DNA of 64,000 nucleotides from Leptolyngbya sp. NIES-3755 (GTDB lineage Bacteria > Cyanobacteriota > Cyanobacteriia > Leptolyngbyales > Leptolyngbyaceae): contig AP017308.1 of NCBI GenBank assembly GCA_001548435.1, positions 5,341,030-5,405,029 on the forward strand. Reading direction: 5' to 3'. Below the pieces are notes generated by a model. The model did no database searches. It was given only the letters and a program-made list of their open reading frames with translations, and was not told the origin of the DNA. Both the position numbers and the translations under genes were made by a program. Of the stretch, positions 63,782 through 64,000 are shown piece after piece; position 1 is the stretch's first letter; each line of letters opens with the position of its first letter.

Positions 63782-64000
63782 TGATCGTGAGAATTTTGGG
63801 AGCGGCGGCGGGTGGCGGCTTTCCGCAGTGGAATTGTCGCTGTCGAAGCTGTGAAGCGAGTCGATCGAACAATGCAAAGTCATTGACCCAATCCTCGATC
63901 GCCATTCGATCGCACAGTGGAGATTGGTTTTTGATCAATGCGTCGCCAGATGTCCGTCAGCAAATTGAATCGATGCGATCGCAGAATTGTTTTGAGGAGC
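63781..64000 (+). CDS. pqqB: PQQ biosynthesis protein PqqB, N-terminal part
   Basis: 73 residues are visible and the frame is open at the window edge. It begins [20 protein letters not shown] and continues [20 protein letters not shown] then [15 protein letters not shown], the exact opening pattern of PqqB (metallo-beta-lactamase fold, hydroxylates the Glu-Tyr precursor). The GGFPQWNC and CxxC residues are characteristic. The start overlaps the sugar dehydrogenase stop by one base (TAATG), showing tight coupling. pqqC, D and E are expected to the right. Confidence 0.95.
   Translation, partial: MIVRILGAAAGGGFPQWNCRCRSCEASRSNNAKSLTQSSIAIRSHSGDWFLINASPDVRQQIESMRSQNCFEE

Overview
The window comes from a cyanobacterium, most likely a filamentous Leptolyngbya-like one. 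The octamer GCGATCGC (HIP1) is scattered through it. It carries cyanophycin synthetase and cyanophycinase, a cyanoexosortase with its sorting substrate, a probable photosystem II assembly gene with an HLR1 light-response box, and many cyanobacteria-specific small families. No tRNA, rRNA, CRISPR array or prophage was seen.

Layout. 1-10.3 kb: the start of a DegT-type aminotransferase, a DUF3611 membrane protein, signalling kinases, a FemAB-like acyltransferase, a photosystem II-type small protein whose leader is split by a TnpB insertion element, a methyltransferase, a two-component pair and a rhodanese. 10.4-13.9 kb: hrcA with a toxin-antitoxin cassette lodged at its duplicated 3' end, then proA. 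14-19.6 kb: an AraC regulator, a Tat-exported dehydrogenase and a channel-type arsenic island (arsR, aquaglyceroporin, arsC, phosphatase, facing arsR2-arsH). 19.7-25.4 kb: DUF1517, trmD, cphB and cphA. 25.5-33.2 kb: a stress membrane protein, an arsenosugar-type glycosyltransferase, a MerA-like oxidoreductase, a methyltransferase, a frameshifted acyltransferase, a VKOR-like protein, a serine hydrolase and an NlpC/P60 hydrolase. 33.3-40.8 kb: a signalling cluster with a coiled-coil protein, an OmpA/BON protein carrying a roadblock-like domain, a hybrid kinase, a REC-PAS regulator and a Ras-like GTPase. 41-46 kb: an inactive-looking transglutaminase and a self-contained cyanoexosortase locus. 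46-50.6 kb: a TpsA/TpsB two-partner secretion pair.

50.9-55.7 kb is the most interesting part. A 52-residue precursor peptide has a double-glycine leader and a cationic, tryptophan-rich core with four symmetrically spaced cysteines. It is followed by a terminator/attenuator, a C39-peptidase ABC exporter, an HlyD adaptor and a cytoplasmic thioredoxin fusion. I read this as an export system for a disulfide-hairpin peptide, possibly a bacteriocin. A CHAT/TPR protease and a large Ser/Thr kinase-histidine kinase follow.

The right edge (62.4-64 kb) begins a PQQ locus: pqqA, a PQQ-type sugar dehydrogenase lipoprotein and the start of pqqB. This is unexpected in a cyanobacterium. The window therefore holds two peptide-precursor systems about 11 kb apart.
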